In this document: positions 1-12,146 of the stretch, one piece after another | Numbering within the stretch: position 1 is the stretch's first letter | Layout: every line of letters starts with the position of its first letter | NCBI GenBank assembly: GCA_028554755.1 | Contig: JAPTOF010000004.1 | Location: 6,493,001-6,557,000 of the forward strand | Source: Cordia subcordata | Lineage: Eukaryota > Streptophyta > Magnoliopsida > Boraginales > Cordiaceae | DNA length: 64,000 nucleotides | Direction: 5' to 3' | Notes under the pieces: generated by a model | What the model saw: only the letters and a program-made list of their open reading frames with translations | Told to the model about the DNA's origin: nothing | Database searches by the model: none | Translations under genes and position numbers: made by a program

Positions 1-698
1 ACAGTAAGGCTCCAAAATAACGTCTCTTTCCTGACTGTAAAATGTACATTTAGCTTTTTTTATTTTTAGATACTTAAAAGTGTGTTTTGTTTACATAGAA
101 ATTAAAAATGATTTTAAGCTAAATATTAAGAAACTTGCTAACTAGCAAAAGGAAAAATTCTAAGCAAATGGGTTAAAGGGATCTTAAATCACTTCTACGA
201 ACAAAAAGAACAACCTTGATCCATCTTAGAACTATGCTTGTACTTTCCCAAGTGAGCTTCAAAAAAAAAAAAAAAAGAAGCGTAGGAATGTGTAGAAAAT
301 GCCAGCACATTGCACGTAATCATGATTATTACCTTTGCTAGCATCATTTGCAGATTCAAACCAGTTCAATATTAATAGCATCAGAAACCCAGAAAGAAAT
401 CCATTCTGCTAGCTTGAACTTAGAAATGATTTTAGTGTGCTCATTAGTTCACCATATAATATACGGTTGCTCTAACCAGCCCCTAGGAAGTGTTACTACA
501 CTTTTCATGACTTATTACATGAAGATAAAAGAGGCATAACACCCTCGATAAAAGAGGCATAACACCCTCTAGTTATAATATTTCTGGAGCAGCCTAGTGT
601 GACTATCTTTATTGATATAAATTCTATAGATAACACAAGCTAGCTAGGCCTCTCTTTTAGTACTGTGTAAAACGGGTATAACTACAACAATAGCATCT
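1..698. other. gene-free 3' flank of the GNAT gene
   Basis: I see no coding region here. The stretch is AT-rich, with a run of A at about 260-276 and a short tandem duplication at 524-569. The open frame at 348-539 has no recognisable protein features and is likely chance. Confidence 0.6.
524..569. repeat. 23-bp perfect tandem duplication
   Basis: The 23-bp word beginning GATAAAAGAGGCATAAC occurs twice back to back (524-546 and 547-569) without mismatch. This looks like a recent slippage or repair duplication. Confidence 0.85.
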
Positions 699-1325
699 CT
701 AATTGACTATAACAGCATCATAAGATGACGAATCAAAAACACGTTCGACAATTGGTTGTTTGTCTTTTGTGATCAAACTATAAACCGCGAAGCCCTTTAT
801 GTTGCCCTTAGCGCAGGCATACTTCCACAGCACACTATCCTCAAGGAAACCTGCATTCTCCACAACTCTGTCCGAGCTCAACACACCCTTCTTCACAAAA
901 CCTGCTTTCTCCAATACTCTGTGGGAGGCTCCATTCTCTACATCTGCAAAGGCTTCCACCCTTACAACTCCAGGCAAGTGTTCAAACAAAAGAGATATAG
1001 CCATCTTAACAACCCTGGTGGCTATCCCTTTGCCCCAGTACTCCACAGCTATGGCGTACCCAATTTCGGCACTCCATGCGCCACCGGCATCACCGACAGG
1101 TTCCAGCATCACCCACAAAAACCCAATGGAGAAATCATCGATGCATATTGCTAGACGCCATGGATGGGGTATACAGACCTCCTTGATGAAAGTCAACGCC
1201 TCTTCTTTGGAGGTCAAAGTCTTCCATCTGATGGACCTGGTCACACGATCATCTCCGGCCCATTTCAGAAGACCATCCGCGTCTGTTAGCCGGAATGGGC
1301 GCAGGGTAATGCAGGACGAATCCAT
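699..1325 (-). CDS. GNAT-family N-acetyltransferase
   Basis: A 208-residue acyl-CoA N-acyltransferase of the plant GNAT (RimJ/RimL-like) type, which moves an acetyl group from acetyl-CoA to an amine; the substrate cannot be told. The domain starts at once (MDSSCITLRPFRLTDADGL) and motif A, the acetyl-CoA loop, reads EIGYAIAVEYWGKGIAT; RVLEKAGF is the usual motif B. I chose the ATG at 1323-1325 rather than the upstream in-frame ATG at 1407-1409, because homologues begin close to the ITLRPF strand and the extra 28 residues look like translated leader. No intron is visible. After motif B about 17 residues are duplicated: RVLEKAGFVKKGVL is followed by RVVENAGFLEDSVL. Family members usually go straight to a sequence like RKY..KG..RD. 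This would lengthen a C-terminal loop. The frame is intact and the gene is probably functional. Confidence 0.85.
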   Translation of the reverse strand: MDSSCITLRPFRLTDADGLLKWAGDDRVTRSIRWKTLTSKEEALTFIKEVCIPHPWRLAICIDDFSIGFLWVMLEPVGDAGGAWSAEIGYAIAVEYWGKGIATRVVKMAISLLFEHLPGVVRVEAFADVENGASHRVLEKAGFVKKGVLSSDRVVENAGFLEDSVLWKYACAKGNIKGFAVYSLITKDKQPIVERVFDSSSYDAVIVN

Positions 1326-1430
1326 CACTGAATGTATGTATAGTTCAAAATGGATCACACCTAAAATTGGATTAAGTTCAAGAAAACTGTGAGAAAGGAA
1401 TGGTGGCATTCATGCATGCACAGGTCTCGG

Positions 1431-1440
1431 TTTTATAGGG
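1431..1440 (-). promoter_or_regulatory. TATA box of the GNAT gene
   Basis: Read on the minus strand the site is CCCTATAAAA, about 105 bp upstream of the chosen ATG. This fits a short leader and supports the downstream start. Confidence 0.55.
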
Positions 1441-1557
1441 AGCAACTTGCTAATATTCAGAATTCTGGAGGCATTTTATTCGTGTTCCACGTGATGGACA
1501 TGCTTTTAATTATTTTATATTAATTTAAAACGTTTTCTCATCCATGCCGGCCAACAG

Positions 1558-2125
1558 GGATTTTTTTTGTAAAAATACTTAAAATTTAAAATCTGTAACG
1601 AAAATAACCTTGTTTTCAAAAATAACTTTTTCTGCTTTTGAATAACCGATTTTAACTTTTGAATAAATGAAAATACTACATTTAACGGTATTACAATTTA
1701 CGGCTTTTGAATACCCAAAATAGGCTATTCAAAAGCCAAATTGCAAGATTCTAATTAAGGGTGCCAATTTCGGCTTTTGAATAGCCAATTTCGGCTATTC
1801 AAAAGCCGAAATTGGCACCCTTAATTAGAATCTTGCAATTGAAGGGTGCTAATTTCGGCTTTTGAATAGTCGAATGGCTATTTAAAAGCTGAAATTGGCA
1901 TGTTTCCCTCAATGCCTTCAAGTTGGTCAAAATTTGGCTTTTGAATAGCCTATTTTGGCTATTCAAAAGCCGAAAATTGTGGTATCGTTAATTGCAGGAT
2001 TTTTGTTGATTCAAAAGTCGAAATCGGCTATTCAAAAGCCGAAAAGGCTATTTTTTAAAACTATTTCAAAACAAAGCTATTTTTGTTATAAATTTTAAAT
2101 TTTGGTTCATTTTTTAAAAAATTCC
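1558..2125. mobile_element. element C, short non-autonomous MULE
   Basis: 568 bp with no coding capacity. The ends are inverted repeats: the left begins GGATTTTTTTTGTAAAAAT, and the right, read in reverse, begins GGAATTTTTTAAAAAAT; both continue through related TTAAAATTTAAAAT and AAAATAGCTTTG-type sequence. It is flanked by a 9-bp target duplication with one mismatch (GGCCAACAG at 1549-1557, GACCAACAG at 2126-2134). The homologous site in the duplicated copy near 15720 is uninterrupted (GATCAAGAG). The interior is packed with copies of the palindrome-forming word GGCTTTTGAATAGCC in both orientations. The outer bases GGATTTTTTTT match those of element A. Confidence 0.85.
1739..1840. repeat. 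perfect 48-bp inverted repeat, 6-bp loop
   Basis: Arms at 1739-1786 and 1793-1840 are exact reverse complements, separated by AATTTC. A transcript would fold into a nearly loop-free 48-bp hairpin. It lies inside element C. Further copies of GGCTTTTGAATAGCC flank it at about 1723, 1857, 1938, 1953 and 2022. Confidence 0.95.
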
Positions 2126-2486
2126 GACCAACAGACAGTGGATAGCGAATCTTTCCATGTCATTGCAAAAGTTATAATGACAACAACTTGGATCGTACGT
2201 GTTTGAACTTTTCTTCTGAAGTATATTTGTGATCAAGTTATGCACAATGAACATGTGAAGGAAAATTAAGCTATTATAAATTTAAAATTTAATAAGCATT
2301 TTGTTTCATAAGTATTTGATATAACTAACATAGTTTAGATGACAAGAATTGTTTTATCTTCCATATATATTATCATGATTTATAATATGCACACAGAAAT
2401 TAAAGCACTCATGTTGGCACATGCTAGCAGTTGTCTTTTTATTGTGAAAATCCAAAACACCACAGATTAATTGGATTAGGTACTAA

Positions 2487-2717
2487 GGGCTCATTTGGAT
2501 TGGCTTTTTTTAAAAGCGTTTTTTTTAACAGTTTTTAAAAAACAGTTTTTTTTTAAGAAGCTGAAAATTCTGGCTTCTAAAAAAAGCTGTATTTGAGCTT
2601 TTTTCAGAGTTTTAGTTTTTTTGGATGACAAATCAAATAGTTATTGTAAATTTAATGTAACTTTTTCAGAAAAAAAAAAGTACTTTTTCCTTAAAAAAAG
2701 CCAATCCAAACAGGCCC
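2487..2717. mobile_element. Tourist-like MITE (PIF/Harbinger type)
   Basis: 231 bp with inverted ends: the left reads GGGCTCATTTGGATTGGC, and the right, in reverse, reads GGGCCTGTTTGGATTGGC. It is flanked by the trinucleotide TAA on both sides, as expected for PIF/Harbinger insertion. The interior is T- and A-rich and non-coding. A relative lies at 41604-41808. Confidence 0.75.
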
Positions 2718-5470
2718 TAAATCTCATCCAGTAATGTTAATGTCCAGCTTTAGCTAGCATGAAACAAATGCCTGGATATGCAAGGATACTGATTGTTTTT
2801 GTGTAGTCACATCCTGGTTACTGATATGACAACAAAGCCAATTATGGAATGCTTGAAAGCGAGATAATCAGCAATTTCATGTAGGAATTAATATCAATCA
2901 GTTGATTTATTTATTCTATTTATATTTGACAAAAGACATTGTGGAAAAGTTTTTTGGACTCATACTATGATATTTAAATTTCAGAATATATAATTATACC
3001 CCAAGAAAGTACTATATATATATGGCCTGACTTAAGCAGGCACAAGGCGTATAATTAATTAATTTCATTTTAATTTTTTAACGATAATAATTCTCTCTCA
3101 AATAATGAAATGAACACTCATGACAAAAGAGGGATATAAATTGAGTTTGTTTTTCTCTTTGGCTTCTCCAATGTCTCAACCGTTCAGCTTTGCTGCACGA
3201 TTGTGACCTCTCAATACAGGATGGTCCCCTATATATTTGAAGGAGAGATCATGAACAATAAGTAATATATATGGTATCTTATTTTCTGATGATGATAATA
3301 GTTGGTCGTGGCTCTCTAGTTAAACATGCGCGTTTGTTTAAAAAGACCTAATAAACCCTCAATAATTCTTCAAAAAAATTAAAGTTCAAACTATATTTAT
3401 TGTAAAGATGGTTATTTGTACAAAAAGGAAAACAAAGATTAAGCTCAGTCGATATCAATTTATGACCATTGGATTTTCATACAACTTTAAGATAAAATAC
3501 AACTTGAGGCGTCCTTGAAGCCACCGGCTAATAGAATGGTAGATATAAGTGGCTTTCAGAGAAGAAAAAGTTCACCATAGCATTCCTGAAAACTTGACTA
3601 GCTTATGGGAATTCTAGTTGTTGCATATCTTCATACTTAGCTAGTAATTTCAAGACTCACGCGTTGTATGGGTTAATTTTTTTTAATTAGGTACTCTACT
3701 AACTTTTTTTTTTAATGTAGGTACTTTTCTAATTCTAGCTCTAAATTTAGAAAGAGAGTAATTTTATTTTCAAATCAAATTGTAATGTAATTTCTATTTC
3801 TCTAATTTAAATTCTAAAAACTATTATTCTCATAAAACAATTACATTCCAAAAATTAAATTAAATTGTGATTCTAGAATTCTATTTCATAGTACTATGAG
3901 TGTTTCTCCATTCTAGTTTTTGCAATTAAACGCTCTTTTTTCTACCATTACAACAATGTCTTAAACTTGTTTCACCTGTACTTTCATAAATTCACCTTCA
4001 CAAAAGGATCAGCTTAACATCCAAGCATTACCATTACTACTGTCATCATCATTGTCAAGACCATATGAGTATGCAATGTTTATCCTTCTTTGAATTCATT
4101 TAAAATGCAAAATATAAAATATATTGACTAGAAAAATAGGTAATTCCTCGCTAAATAGCGACATTGATGTAGACAAGTAGTGAACACGGTAAACATTTAT
4201 AGTCTATATGCTTGTTGTGCTCTAAAATTTGTTAGTAGAAGAAATTTCTGTTATGTTATGCAATGCCTTGAAGAATCACTATATATAGGTGACCCCAAAC
4301 CATCATTTCTACATTTATGAAGGACACTTAAAGGGTCTCAAAACCCTTTAAATTAAGTCCATTTCAAGATAGCAGAGAAATTCAAAAGTTCTAACATTTA
4401 ATGAAGGAAATTATGATTCAAAAAATTCATAACTCCTATGAATTAAATGAGCTAGTAGGAAAACCAAAAGATCTCTAGAGATAATTTGTCATTCACCTTG
4501 TAATTTTCCAACAATAGATAGATAGATTATATAGATATAGATCTAAATTTAAAATAAATATATTATGTTATAAATTGTAAAATAAAATCAATCAAAATAA
4601 GTAAATTCAAATTACTTTATACATCACTATTTATAAAAGTGTAAAATTTTGACTTAACTCCTCTTACGTTAGCTTATGTATCATTTAAAGAACTCCAAAC
4701 TCACTTAAGTTTAATTTTATATAATAGTATAGATATAAATGAAGATTTTTTTTATTAAATCTTTGTTGATACAGACTAAATTGATCATTTTTTAAAAAAT
4801 AATAAGAACTTATTTGAATCTTTCTTAATAATTGGGACTAACTTAAAAAAAGAAACAATAGGGACTTGTAGGATAATTTTCTCACTTGTTAATATAGAAG
4901 CATAATTAATTAAAAAAATCCCACAAACATTAAAATTTGCAATGTGGCATTACTTTATTACTGTTATATATAAATATATAGATTTTGTATATTTTTTGTT
5001 TTAAAAATTTTATAAATATATTTTTTGTGTATTTTTTTTATTTTGACTAAAAATTTCTATATATGTGATTTTTTACATTCATACACTCATAATAACTTGA
5101 GAATCCTCTTATATTTTATTTAATAAATGTTTGAAATTATATAGGATAATCAAGTTACATCTTTTTATTTAGTTATCATTAAATATTTAACATTGGAGAT
5201 TAAGTTGATGGCTTTTTAAAAATATAAGAACTGATTTTGACCTTTTGAGACTATGAGACTAACATGGAAAAAAAAAGAGTAAGGAAGGGGAAAAAAAAGT
5301 GGACACTTATGACATAATTTTTGTAATTTGTTAGTATTAAATAATGATTATTATAGAGCCCACAAAAATTAAAACTTGTTGATTTGATACTACTTAAAAC
5401 ACACTAAATTATGACATGTGGCACCTCCTAAAACAATCTCAAAAATGAAGTTCAACTTTATACTATTGTA
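2718..5470. other. AT-rich gene-free stretch present only in copy 1
   Basis: No coding sequence or clear element ends were found. Copy 2 lacks about 3.1 kb here (the equivalent junction is near 16495), so either copy 1 gained it or copy 2 lost it. I found no target duplication, which favours a deletion in copy 2. Confidence 0.5.
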
Positions 5471-6092
5471 TAGATAAGACAGTTGTAATTATTGAGATGC
5501 TATCATAAGTTAATTTGATAATATTATCTTTAATTTTAAGTCAAAATATTAAAATTTTATGAGTAATAATAAATTATAAAATATGAATTAATTTTTTATT
5601 TGTAATTTTTTTCATTTATAATTTTTTAATTCTGTAAATTTTTAGTATTTTAATCATTTAAATTTTTTATTTTTTAATTTTAATTTTATATCTTTAGATA
5701 TCTTATTTTTTAATTCTTTTGATTTTAAGTTTTTTAATATTCAAATGAATTTATTTTTTTAAAAATTTTTAATTTTTAATTCTTAAGTTTTTTATTTTTT
5801 ATTTTTTAATTGAATGTATTATAGAAATACAAGTATTATATATATTTTCAAAATCTTTAAAATTCACCCACTACAACTTAAAAGATATAAGTATCCTAAC
5901 CCACCTTATCTTCCATAACTAAAAATAAGACATATTATGAAAAGTATCTTATGATAGTTGATAACAAATAATATTTTTTTACATAAGTTACAAAATAAGA
6001 TAAATATTTTAAAATAAATTGATACCAAACACAACAATAGAGGGGCAATGGAACCAGCGGATTATTTCCAATATTTTTCTTTTTTTTTAAGA

Positions 6093-6603
6093 GAAAACAC
6101 AAATTAATTTGTGTGATTTGTCTAATTAGTTAAATACCTCCTATATTTTACAACTTATCATATTTTTCTCATTTGCTTTTCAAAAGCTAGCATATAATCT
6201 CTAATCTTAACTTTTTTTTGTCTAAATTAGCTTATTGTCCATTATATACGTACTTTTTTTTGCATTTATGAGTATTAAAATTTTCAATGTGCTATATATT
6301 TTCAAAAAAAAATACTCTTGTTTTTATCTCACAATATTCAGATGACACTAGAAGGAAACAAAAAAAAAAGCGATTATACTAATAAAGTACAAGGTAATAT
6401 GTTATGTTTTAAAAACACAAGGGGTTAATTAACTAATTGAATGCAAAGTATATATTAAGCTAATTAACAAACACCAGTGTATGTATATCTAGCTAATTAA
6501 ACAAATCTAGAGATCAACATACTATCTCTTGAAAAGTACAAAAGATAATTTGACAAGCATTAAAACATTGACAAATTATAAGGAGATAATGTGTATTTTA
6601 TCC
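6093..6603. mobile_element. old MITE, family H, shared by both copies
   Basis: About 510 bp, non-coding, related to 7355-7850. Both carry TTTGTCTAATTAGTTAA-like sequence, then ACTTATCA..., then GCTTTTCAAAA..., and the inverted equivalents at the right end (AGATAATGTGTATTTTAT). The paralogous insertion is at 17108-17633, so this one predates the segmental duplication. Ends are approximate. Confidence 0.6.
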
Positions 6604-7354
6604 CTTTTCCTTTTTCTTCTGCTCCAAGGCCTTCTTTTTTTCAAGATTGAAATTTTATTAATTAACAAAAGATGTATAAAAATGGGTCAAAATACCAACT
6701 AAACAATGACCAAAAGAGTACAAAAAAATCATATCACAATGTGCCACCACGTACGGACGACTCGTTTACCCACCAGTATGAATGACTAGCTTTCATAAGT
6801 CCGCGCGATATCGCAGGTTTTATATTTTTATTTTATAATTTTCACTTAAATTATATAATTAATAGTTAATTAATTTTATTAACAATAATTATTAATTTAT
6901 TAGTATATAAAAAATTTGAGAACATACTTCATTTTTCAAAATATTTTTATTAATTTGTTAATTAAAAAAATTAAAGTAACAAATATGAAACGAATAAGTA
7001 ACGAGGGGCCCAAGTATTAAACGAAATACAAAGCAAATAAAAAATAATTATGGGGTTCTACATAATCATTATAATGGTCACAGAGATCCAAGTTATGCTA
7101 TAGATATTACGTTTTTTCTTATTATATATTTTGTATGATTTAGGTAATCACACAGATAAAGGTTAATTATTTTTATTAAAAATTTTATTAATTTATTGAA
7201 AATAGATTTGTTTTGATTTAAATCGTTACAAAATTTATTAGTAAAATTATTACGAGTCAAGAAATTACTTATCTTTAAAAAAGTTTTATCAAATTGTCAA
7301 TAATAAGGAAAAAGAAATTGAGATCAATTATTGAAAAAGTATTTTTAAAATAGA

Positions 7355-7850
7355 GGGTAAAATACATGTTATCTCCCTCAAGTTTGTTTAATTAGCTGAT
7401 TATCTCCTGCAAAACTTACCACATTAACACATATGCTTTTCAAAAAATGGCACATTATATCTTACCATGCCGTTTTCGTTTAAATTAACTTATTGTATAT
7501 TATAAACTTCTTTTTTCTATGTTTATGAGTATTAAAACTTGTGATGTGTTATATATTTTCACAATAATACCCTTATTTTAAACTAATGATTGTCAGATAA
7601 TAATAGAAAAAATAAGTGATTATGCCACCTTTGAAAGAGTATAAGAGGGTAATATGGTAAGTTTTGAAAACAGACGGAGGGTAATCAGTTAACTAGAAAA
7701 ATCACAATGGGTAATCAGTTAATCAGATAAATCACAAGAGGATGACGTGCCACTTTTTGAAAAGCACAAGAGATAATGTGGTAAGTTTTAAAATACAGGA
7801 ACCTAATCAACTAATTAAACAAACCACAAAAGGTAACGCATATTTTACCC
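7355..7850. mobile_element. MITE of family H, unique to copy 1
   Basis: 496 bp, non-coding. The left end reads GGGTAAAATACATGTTATC; the right end in reverse reads GGGTAAAATATGCGTTACC. Similarity extends inward for about 100 bp (TTTGTTTAATTAG, ACTTACCACATTA, GCTTTTCAAAAA). The flanks TAAAATAGA and AAAAATTGA match at 7 of 9 positions, and copy 2 has an uninterrupted AAAAATTGA near 26470. It therefore inserted after the duplication. The 9-bp duplication suggests a MULE. Confidence 0.7.
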
Positions 7851-8461
7851 AAAAATTGAATAAACAAAATAGAGCGCCACCTGACACTTCACCCAATAAT
7901 TACAAAAAATAAAAATGAAAAAACACTTGGGGGCTGCTAGACGACTTTCTAACTTTACCATTATATGCATTGTATTAAACAGAAGGCAAAATGAAAAAAA
8001 TAAAATCATTTTAAATAAAAACGAGATATGCTAGAATGGTACTCAATCATTTTAATACATAGAATATATCTAATTTAATTTAAAAAATGAGTATCGTTGA
8101 ACTTTAATATTTCAATAAAAAACAAAAAGAAAACATGTGGATTGCCATTTAGTGTTTTAATAGGAAATCAAAAGAAGAAAAACATGGCACCCCCACCTTC
8201 TCATTTTAATATATGGGTAAAATGCATTAGACTCTCTGTAATTTATCATAAGTGTATCAAATATTCCAATGGTGCCAAAAGTCCTATGACAAGCCCCTGT
8301 AATGAGTAAAAGTACCACGTGTATCCCTTACTGTTTACACTCCTCTAACGGTATTAAAAATTTACAGTAAAAAAACATTAATATCCTTGTCTACTCATTT
8401 ATTGTTATTATTATTCTATGTTAAACATGTACATAACAATTATCGAAAACAAAAAATTCTC

Positions 8462-8672
8462 AAAAAACACCCAATGTCCATAACAAACCCCTCAATCCAA
8501 ATTGATTTGTGTGGGAACTCTTGTAATGGCTTGTTTTACATTAAAGTTACTGGTAATAAAAGGGTGATGTATTTTTATGGAATACTGGCACTAGAGTATC
8601 CAAGAAGCTCCCAGAATCAACAATCGAAACGTCCTCCAATTTTCAACCTGAGCACCTAGCGGGAACGTAATG
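8462..8672 (+). pseudogene. coding fragment of an unknown gene, part 1
   Basis: A protein-like frame (for example LFYIKVTGNKRVMYFYG, then LALEYP and RPPIFNLST) ends at a TAG at 8657-8659 and is cut four codons later by element A. The same frame resumes exactly after the element at 15506 and ends at a TAG at 15656-15658. Joined across the insertion, the fragment covers the last roughly 110 residues of some protein. I do not recognise it with confidence. The pattern LALEYP..RPPhFxLS is faintly like the C-terminal part of THO complex subunit 5. The upstream limit is not determined and no start or promoter is visible. Confidence 0.45.
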
Positions 8673-8772
8673 GGATTTTTTTTTCTAACCCAAAAAAAGA
8701 AAAACATTATGCAAAACTAACACTGTTTATAAATCGATTTGAAAAATAACCCGTTTTAAATCCGAAAATGCG
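8673..8772 (+). repeat. left terminal inverted repeat of element A
   Basis: Pairs with 15412-15505 in inverted orientation. The outer 17 bp (GGATTTTTTTTTCTAAC) are identical. Confidence 0.9.
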
Positions 8773-8915
8773 TGGCACACATTTCGGGATAGTGACCGCG
8801 TTCCCGATCATTTTTTTTCCCATTCTCCCCCAACCCCATTTGCGATTTTCTCTTGTTTTCTCTCAACCCCTCACACTAAAGTTTTAGTTTTTCAGCGTTT
8901 TAGCGAGGATATTGC

Positions 8916-9754
8916 CTTGATCTTATAAGTTATTTTATTTTTATGTTATTTTTTGCATTGTATTTAACGTTTTAAGTTATGAAATATGTTTTTAGATCGT
9001 ATAGTTTTTGTTTTGATAATTAAATTTCGTTTGTGTTAATTTGAATTTTAATTGTTCTTAGATTTGTAGATTAGAATTTTAGTTTTTTTGTTAATTTTTA
9101 TTTAAATGTTAATTGTTGCTTAAAAATATAGTATGATTATTAGAAATAGAATTAATATTGTTGTTATTAGTATTATTAGTAATATTATTAGTATGATCAT
9201 TATTATTAATCTTATTATTACTATATGAATATTATTAGTAATAAATGTTATCATTAAGATTATCATTATTATTTACAATATCATTATTTTTATGACAACC
9301 ATGTTATATGTTAGATGTAATTATTAATGTAATTATTAATGTAATTATTACCATTATTGGTATTATTATCATTAATTATCATTGTGATGATGATGACGAT
9401 GATGGATGATTAATGTAATATGTTAGATATTATTATTAGTAATTTTATTAATACTATTGTTGATATATTTATCTATGTATTTATTTTATTATTATGATGA
9501 TGATTATTATTATGATGGATGATTAAACATGTTATCTTTGTGTTATTATTATTATTAATAAAATCATTGATACTATTATTAATAATATTAGTGTTATTAT
9601 TATTATTATTATTAATAAAATCATTGATACTATTATTATTAATAATATTAGTGTTATAATTATTATTATTTGATAAAATTAGAGGGTTAATGTATATAGT
9701 GAAGTAGTAATATTTAGTTAATCGTTGTTATTATTTTTTATTTTAGGAGTCATT
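8916..9754 (+). other. 5' leader intron of the element A PMD gene
   Basis: By comparison with element B, the leader is split by an intron. In A the donor position reads CTTATAAGTTA near 8925, where B has CTTGTAAGTTT, so the donor GT has decayed to AT. The acceptor TTTTTTATTTTAG lies at about 9735-9747, just before the ATG. From about 9160 to 9680 the intron is a degenerate ATT/ATG trinucleotide tract. Confidence 0.5.
9160..9680. repeat. degenerate ATT-rich trinucleotide tract
   Basis: Runs of ATT, ATG and TTA codon-sized repeats, including two near-identical blocks at about 9537-9600 and 9600-9665 (TTATTATTATTAATAAAATC). The tract lies within the leader intron of the PMD gene. Confidence 0.75.
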
Positions 9755-12146
9755 ATGGATGCTCGTCCTGCACCAGTAGATGTCACTTTACTATGCTACT
9801 ATATGGATCACCGGGTCCAGTATTTATAGGATCCGCACCATCTGGGTATGTTTAGGTACTATAGGTCGGATTAATCATTGTTTAATGCGTCGGAGCACCC
9901 GTTAGTACAGTAGCAGTTGGCAGAGACCGGATTCTACGGGTGTTATAAATCCCAATATCATCAGTTTAACCGCGGACTTATTATTGCCATGATAGAGAGG
10001 TGGCGGCTGAAGACCCACACGTTTCATTTACCCGTAGGCGAGGCTACCATCACCCTGCAGGATGTGGCCGTGTATTGGGGTCTTCCCGTGACCGGTACTC
10101 CTATCCTGGTGATTGATACGGTCCCACGCTCGAGGGAGGACTGGGTTGTCAGGATGCAGGAGTTGATGGGTATCGATGCGGATGCGGTGGCGGACGACGG
10201 TACCGGCCGTATCGACATTGTGGGGAACTCGATGAATTTCGTCTAGCTGCAGGACAGGTTTGTTATGTAGGGCACTTCGGATGAGCCCACTCAGTACCAG
10301 GTGCGGCAACAAGCACGATCGTGGATATTTCTCGTCATCTACTGTCACCTTTTCGCGAACACGAGCACGAATAACGGTAATTTGGCCTAGTTGTTATTAC
10401 TAGACGACTTTGAGCACATCCGGCAGTACAACTAGGGCGTATTTGTACCAACAGCTTGACCGCGCCTCCTTCCGCCAGTGTAAGGGTGTATGCGGAGCCG
10501 TGACACTAGTCCAGGTATTGGTTTGCCTTATGTAGTAGTTATGTTTATATTCTACGAATGTTAACTTTATTATTACAAGCGTTATTATAACATAACACAT
10601 GTTCAATGCCTACAGTTTTTTGCATGGGATAGATTCATGGCTTTTCGGGCTCAGTTCCTGCATCCAACACGAGAGTGGCTTCAGCGTCAGCAGCATCAGC
10701 TGGAGCCTATGTTTCAGCTCCCTGGCGTTCCACGGGGTGCACAGTTTTACGTCAAGAAGCAAATGACTGATGTATCCAGGAAGTCAGGTCAGGTGGAGTG
10801 TCGGGATGTCATAAACCATCTCCAGCCTGACGAGGTAGAGTACAATTAAGCGGCCTTATTAAAAATACTTTACATGTAAACTTAAGCACGTAATTAACTA
10901 TCCGGTGCTTGTTTTGGTTACAGTTCATATGGTAGCCGTTTAGGGCGATACTGGCCACCCTCCCACCTTATTGTGTTGCCGACAGTGACGTCTGACGTGC
11001 CCAGATACCGCTGATGTGTGGGCATACTGTTGAGTGGCACCGCCCGGATCGTGTCCTGCGGCAGTTCGGACTTAGGTTGGCCGTCCCTATTGATCCCCCT
11101 TCACATGAGAAACATTGGGATGGCAAAGAGAAGGTTGAGGGAGCTGCGCTGATCGACGTTGTGAATATGTGGGGGAATTGGGCCCAGCACCTTTTATATG
11201 GACAGGCGGAGGATGTGTCGCCTGCAACGATACTCAGGGGTTACGTGCAGTGGTACCTGCAGGTGACCATATTACAGGTCGATCATCCCGGTACCAGTCA
11301 TATGCGAGATGGGTACGCGGCATCCACACATGATGAGACGTCACTAGTGAGCTGTCTTTGTTCCCAATGTTTGTGTTACTCAATGAAAGTTGTTGACTAT
11401 TAGTTTATATTAACCCCAGTATGTTATGTTTGACTACAGGCCGCTGTAGTTCAGCATGTAATCCATCATTCTCGTGATTTGCTGCAGCGTTACCAGGAGG
11501 GGGACCTTGGGGCCGGTGCACACATGGAGCATGTCATGCGGCACTTACAGCTCATGCAGTTGCATGGCGAGAGTGCACTCCGACACACGCAGCACGAGCA
11601 TCTCATACAGTAGAGAGCCGCGTGGGAGTTGCCTGATACGTCTCCGGTGCATCCGTTACAGCGATCTGGACAGCATCGCGCACAGCTTTCTCCATATGCG
11701 CAACGCACGTACAGCCATCGGGGTGGGTTATCTCGGCCACCCACACGGCCCCCATTGCAGCAATCCGCGTGGCTTTTGTTCCCTGTTGACTTCTCCAGCG
11801 GTTCAGGTGGCCGGGGCATGTTCGAGGCTGGTGGATCATCTCAGCCCTATGTTGAGGAGCTGAATGATGACGAGGCGACGCAGAGCGAGTCATCGGGAGG
11901 GTCACCGAGCAGATATATGGGATCCCATAACTACGTTCACCATCAGTTGGTGTCCAGTGGCGTTGAGCATCAAGACCAGTCGCCGCACTCCATGCCACAG
12001 GCGACCCAGGCATCCGCCACACAGCAGCAGGCACATGAGCCACCACACGTTCATCCCAGAAGCACAACGCCTCATCCTCTGTTAGACGTCATTTACCTTA
12101 CCGCACTAACAGGGGGAAGGGCCCTAATCATTACATGCTGGGATGA
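9755..12146 (+). pseudogene. plant mobile domain (PMD) protein gene, element A copy
   Basis: Encodes the plant mobile domain (aminotransferase-like PMD, Pfam PF10536 type), a family known from transposons and from host genes such as Arabidopsis MAIN and MAIL1. The hallmark stretch THTFHLPVGEATITLQDVAV, followed by YWGLPVTGTP, is near 10015-10105. The coding order follows element B: exon 1 from 9755 to about 10514 (donor CCAG/GTATTG), exon 2 from about 10616 to 10830 (FFAWDRFMAF to LQPDE), exon 3 from about 10922 (EWHRPDRVLRQFG), exon 4 from about 11442 to 12146. At least eight in-frame stops occur (9828, 10244 and 10269 are examples). Several replace CAG or TGG codons seen in element B. It is a decayed copy and cannot make a full protein. 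Confidence 0.85.

Larger units (their letters stand above)
1500..8213. repeat. tandem segmental duplication, copy 1
   Basis: Long blocks here match 15660-26850 in the same order and orientation. Examples are the block near 1510-1550 (matches 15670-15715), 2200-2335 (matches 16340-16495), 5472-6800 (matches 16498-17900) and 6800-8213 (matches 25910-26848). Copy 1 alone carries element C (1558-2125), a stretch at about 2336-5470 and a MITE at 7355-7850. Copy 2 alone carries 15795-16330 and element B. No gene is visible in the shared sequence. Confidence 0.8.

Noticed and set aside
799..1392. Long open frame on the plus strand opposite the GNAT gene
   Set aside because: Antisense shadow of the acetyltransferase; the minus frame shows clear GNAT motifs.
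8097..8309. 70-codon open frame
   Set aside because: Its first part matches the non-coding segmental duplication at about 26700-26848, and it has no protein features.
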